Notes under the pieces: generated by a model | Database searches by the model: none | Told to the model about the DNA's origin: nothing | What the model saw: only the letters and a program-made list of their open reading frames with translations | Shown: piece after piece, positions 15,597 through 15,975 of the stretch | Position numbering within the stretch: the first letter of the stretch is position 1 | How the letters are laid out: each line of letters starts with the position of its first letter | Translations under genes and position numbers: made by a program | Source of the DNA: Thermoactinomyces sp. DSM 45891 | GTDB taxonomy: Bacteria; Bacillota; Bacilli; Thermoactinomycetales; Thermoactinomycetaceae | DNA length: 15,975 nt | NCBI RefSeq assembly: GCF_900119485.1 | Contig: NZ_FPJZ01000031.1 | Location: forward strand, 1-15,975 | Direction of reading: 5' to 3'

Positions 15597-15618
15597 TGTC
15601 GCCGCGATGCGGTGGACA
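15597..15618 (+). other. 5' leader hairpin at the predicted rRNA transcription start
   Basis: TGTC-GCCGC and GCGGT-G-GACA form nine pairs (one G-U) with a single bulged G and a GAT loop. The hairpin begins at the predicted +1 of the promoter. It has no T-tract, so it is a leader structure and not a terminator. Confidence 0.5.
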
Positions 15619-15634
15619 ACCAATAACGAAATAA

Positions 15635-15650
15635 TGCACCTTGAAAATTA
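15635..15650 (+). promoter_or_regulatory. boxA-like antitermination element in the 23S leader
   Basis: TGCACCTTGAAAATTA resembles the ..CTTTGAAAACT.. element in Bacillus rRNA leaders and 16S-23S spacers, where Nus factors act to prevent premature termination. It lies 105 nt before the mature 23S start. Assigned by resemblance only. Confidence 0.5.
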
Positions 15651-15754
15651 GATACAGAAATGAAGAAAGATAGAAGACATCATTAAACACATGAGTCTTC
15701 CGTCATGTTGCATTCACCGAAAATGTGATTACCGAGAAATAACAAACCTTTGTA

Positions 15755-15975
15755 GGTTAAGCTACTAAGGGCACACGGAGGATGCCTTGGCGCCAAGAGC
15801 CGATGAAGGACGGGACGAACACCGATATGCTTCGGGGAGCTGTAAGTGAGCTTTGATCCGGAGATTTCCGAATGGGGCAACCCACCTGCTTGAAGAGCAG
15901 GTATCGCTAGCTGAATACATAGGCTAGTGGAAGGCATACCGGGGGAACTGAAACATCTAAGTACCCCGAGGAAGA
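15755..15975 (+). rRNA. 23S ribosomal RNA, 5' end (partial)
   Basis: The sequence from GGTTAAG onward matches the Firmicutes 23S 5' domain I. It includes the segments GGATGCCTTGG, GCCGATGAAGGACGGGACGA, ATGCTTCGGGGAGCTGTAAG, GATCCGGAGATTTCCGAATG and GAACTGAAACATCTAAGTA. The first nucleotide is placed by comparison with the B. subtilis 23S (GGUUAAG). About 221 of roughly 2,900 nt are present and the gene runs off the right edge. No 16S, tRNA-Ile or tRNA-Ala gene precedes it. Confidence 0.97.

Noticed and set aside
15689..15708. ACATGA-N8-TCATGT inverted repeat in the 23S leader
   Set aside because: A six-bp dyad in an RNA leader that probably pairs mainly with the 23S 3' flank; too weak to name separately.
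15683..15937. 84-codon ORF on the minus strand
   Set aside because: It lies antisense across the 23S rRNA 5' end and is explained by the rRNA sequence.

Overview
The window looks like chromosome of a moderately low-GC, endospore-forming member of the Bacillales. Four features point there: a SigI/RsgI sigma/anti-sigma pair, a collagen-like surface protein of the kind found on spores, classic Gram-positive ribosome binding sites with several GTG, TTG and even CTG starts, and a Firmicutes-type 23S rRNA 5' end. The amino-acid dehydrogenase resembles, from memory, the phenylalanine dehydrogenase of Thermoactinomyces intermedius, so Thermoactinomycetaceae is my best guess. That assignment is an inference. 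All genes are on the + strand.

Layout: (1) 1-1074, the 3' part of a gene for a collagen-like (Gly-X-Y) stalk joined to a seven-bladed YVTN beta-propeller. (2) 1235-3184, a stand-alone AMP-forming acyl-CoA synthetase of the acetyl-CoA synthetase family with an altered acyl pocket. (3) 3491-5247, sigI-rsgI, overlapping by 4 nt. (4) 5439-7021, two crotonase-fold genes behind an extended -10 promoter overlapped by a strong inverted repeat. (5) 7120-11543, phenylalanine dehydrogenase followed by E1-alpha, E1-beta and E2 of a 2-oxoacid dehydrogenase complex. (6) 11761-13005, an MFS transporter. (7) 13118-15512, cydA-cydB of a cytochrome bd-type quinol oxidase with a short Q-loop. (8) 15562-15975, a promoter, a leader and the first ~221 nt of a 23S rRNA gene with no 16S gene before it. 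Hairpin-plus-T-tract terminators separate nearly all of these units.

The most coherent biological reading is of blocks 4 and 5 together. Phenylalanine dehydrogenase would make phenylpyruvate and the adjacent 2-oxoacid dehydrogenase could convert it to phenylacetyl-CoA. The upstream pair (one classical enoyl-CoA hydratase, one PaaG-like isomerase) matches two steps of the phenylacetyl-CoA route. The genes for ring epoxidation and ring opening (paaABCDE, paaZ) and the E3 subunit are not in the window, so this is a hypothesis. A branched-chain 2-oxoacid or pyruvate role is the main alternative.

Other points worth attention are the apparently unlinked 23S rRNA gene with its own promoter, the Asn-Ala in RsgI at the position where the family normally has the autocleaved Asn-Pro, and a probable CTG start codon.
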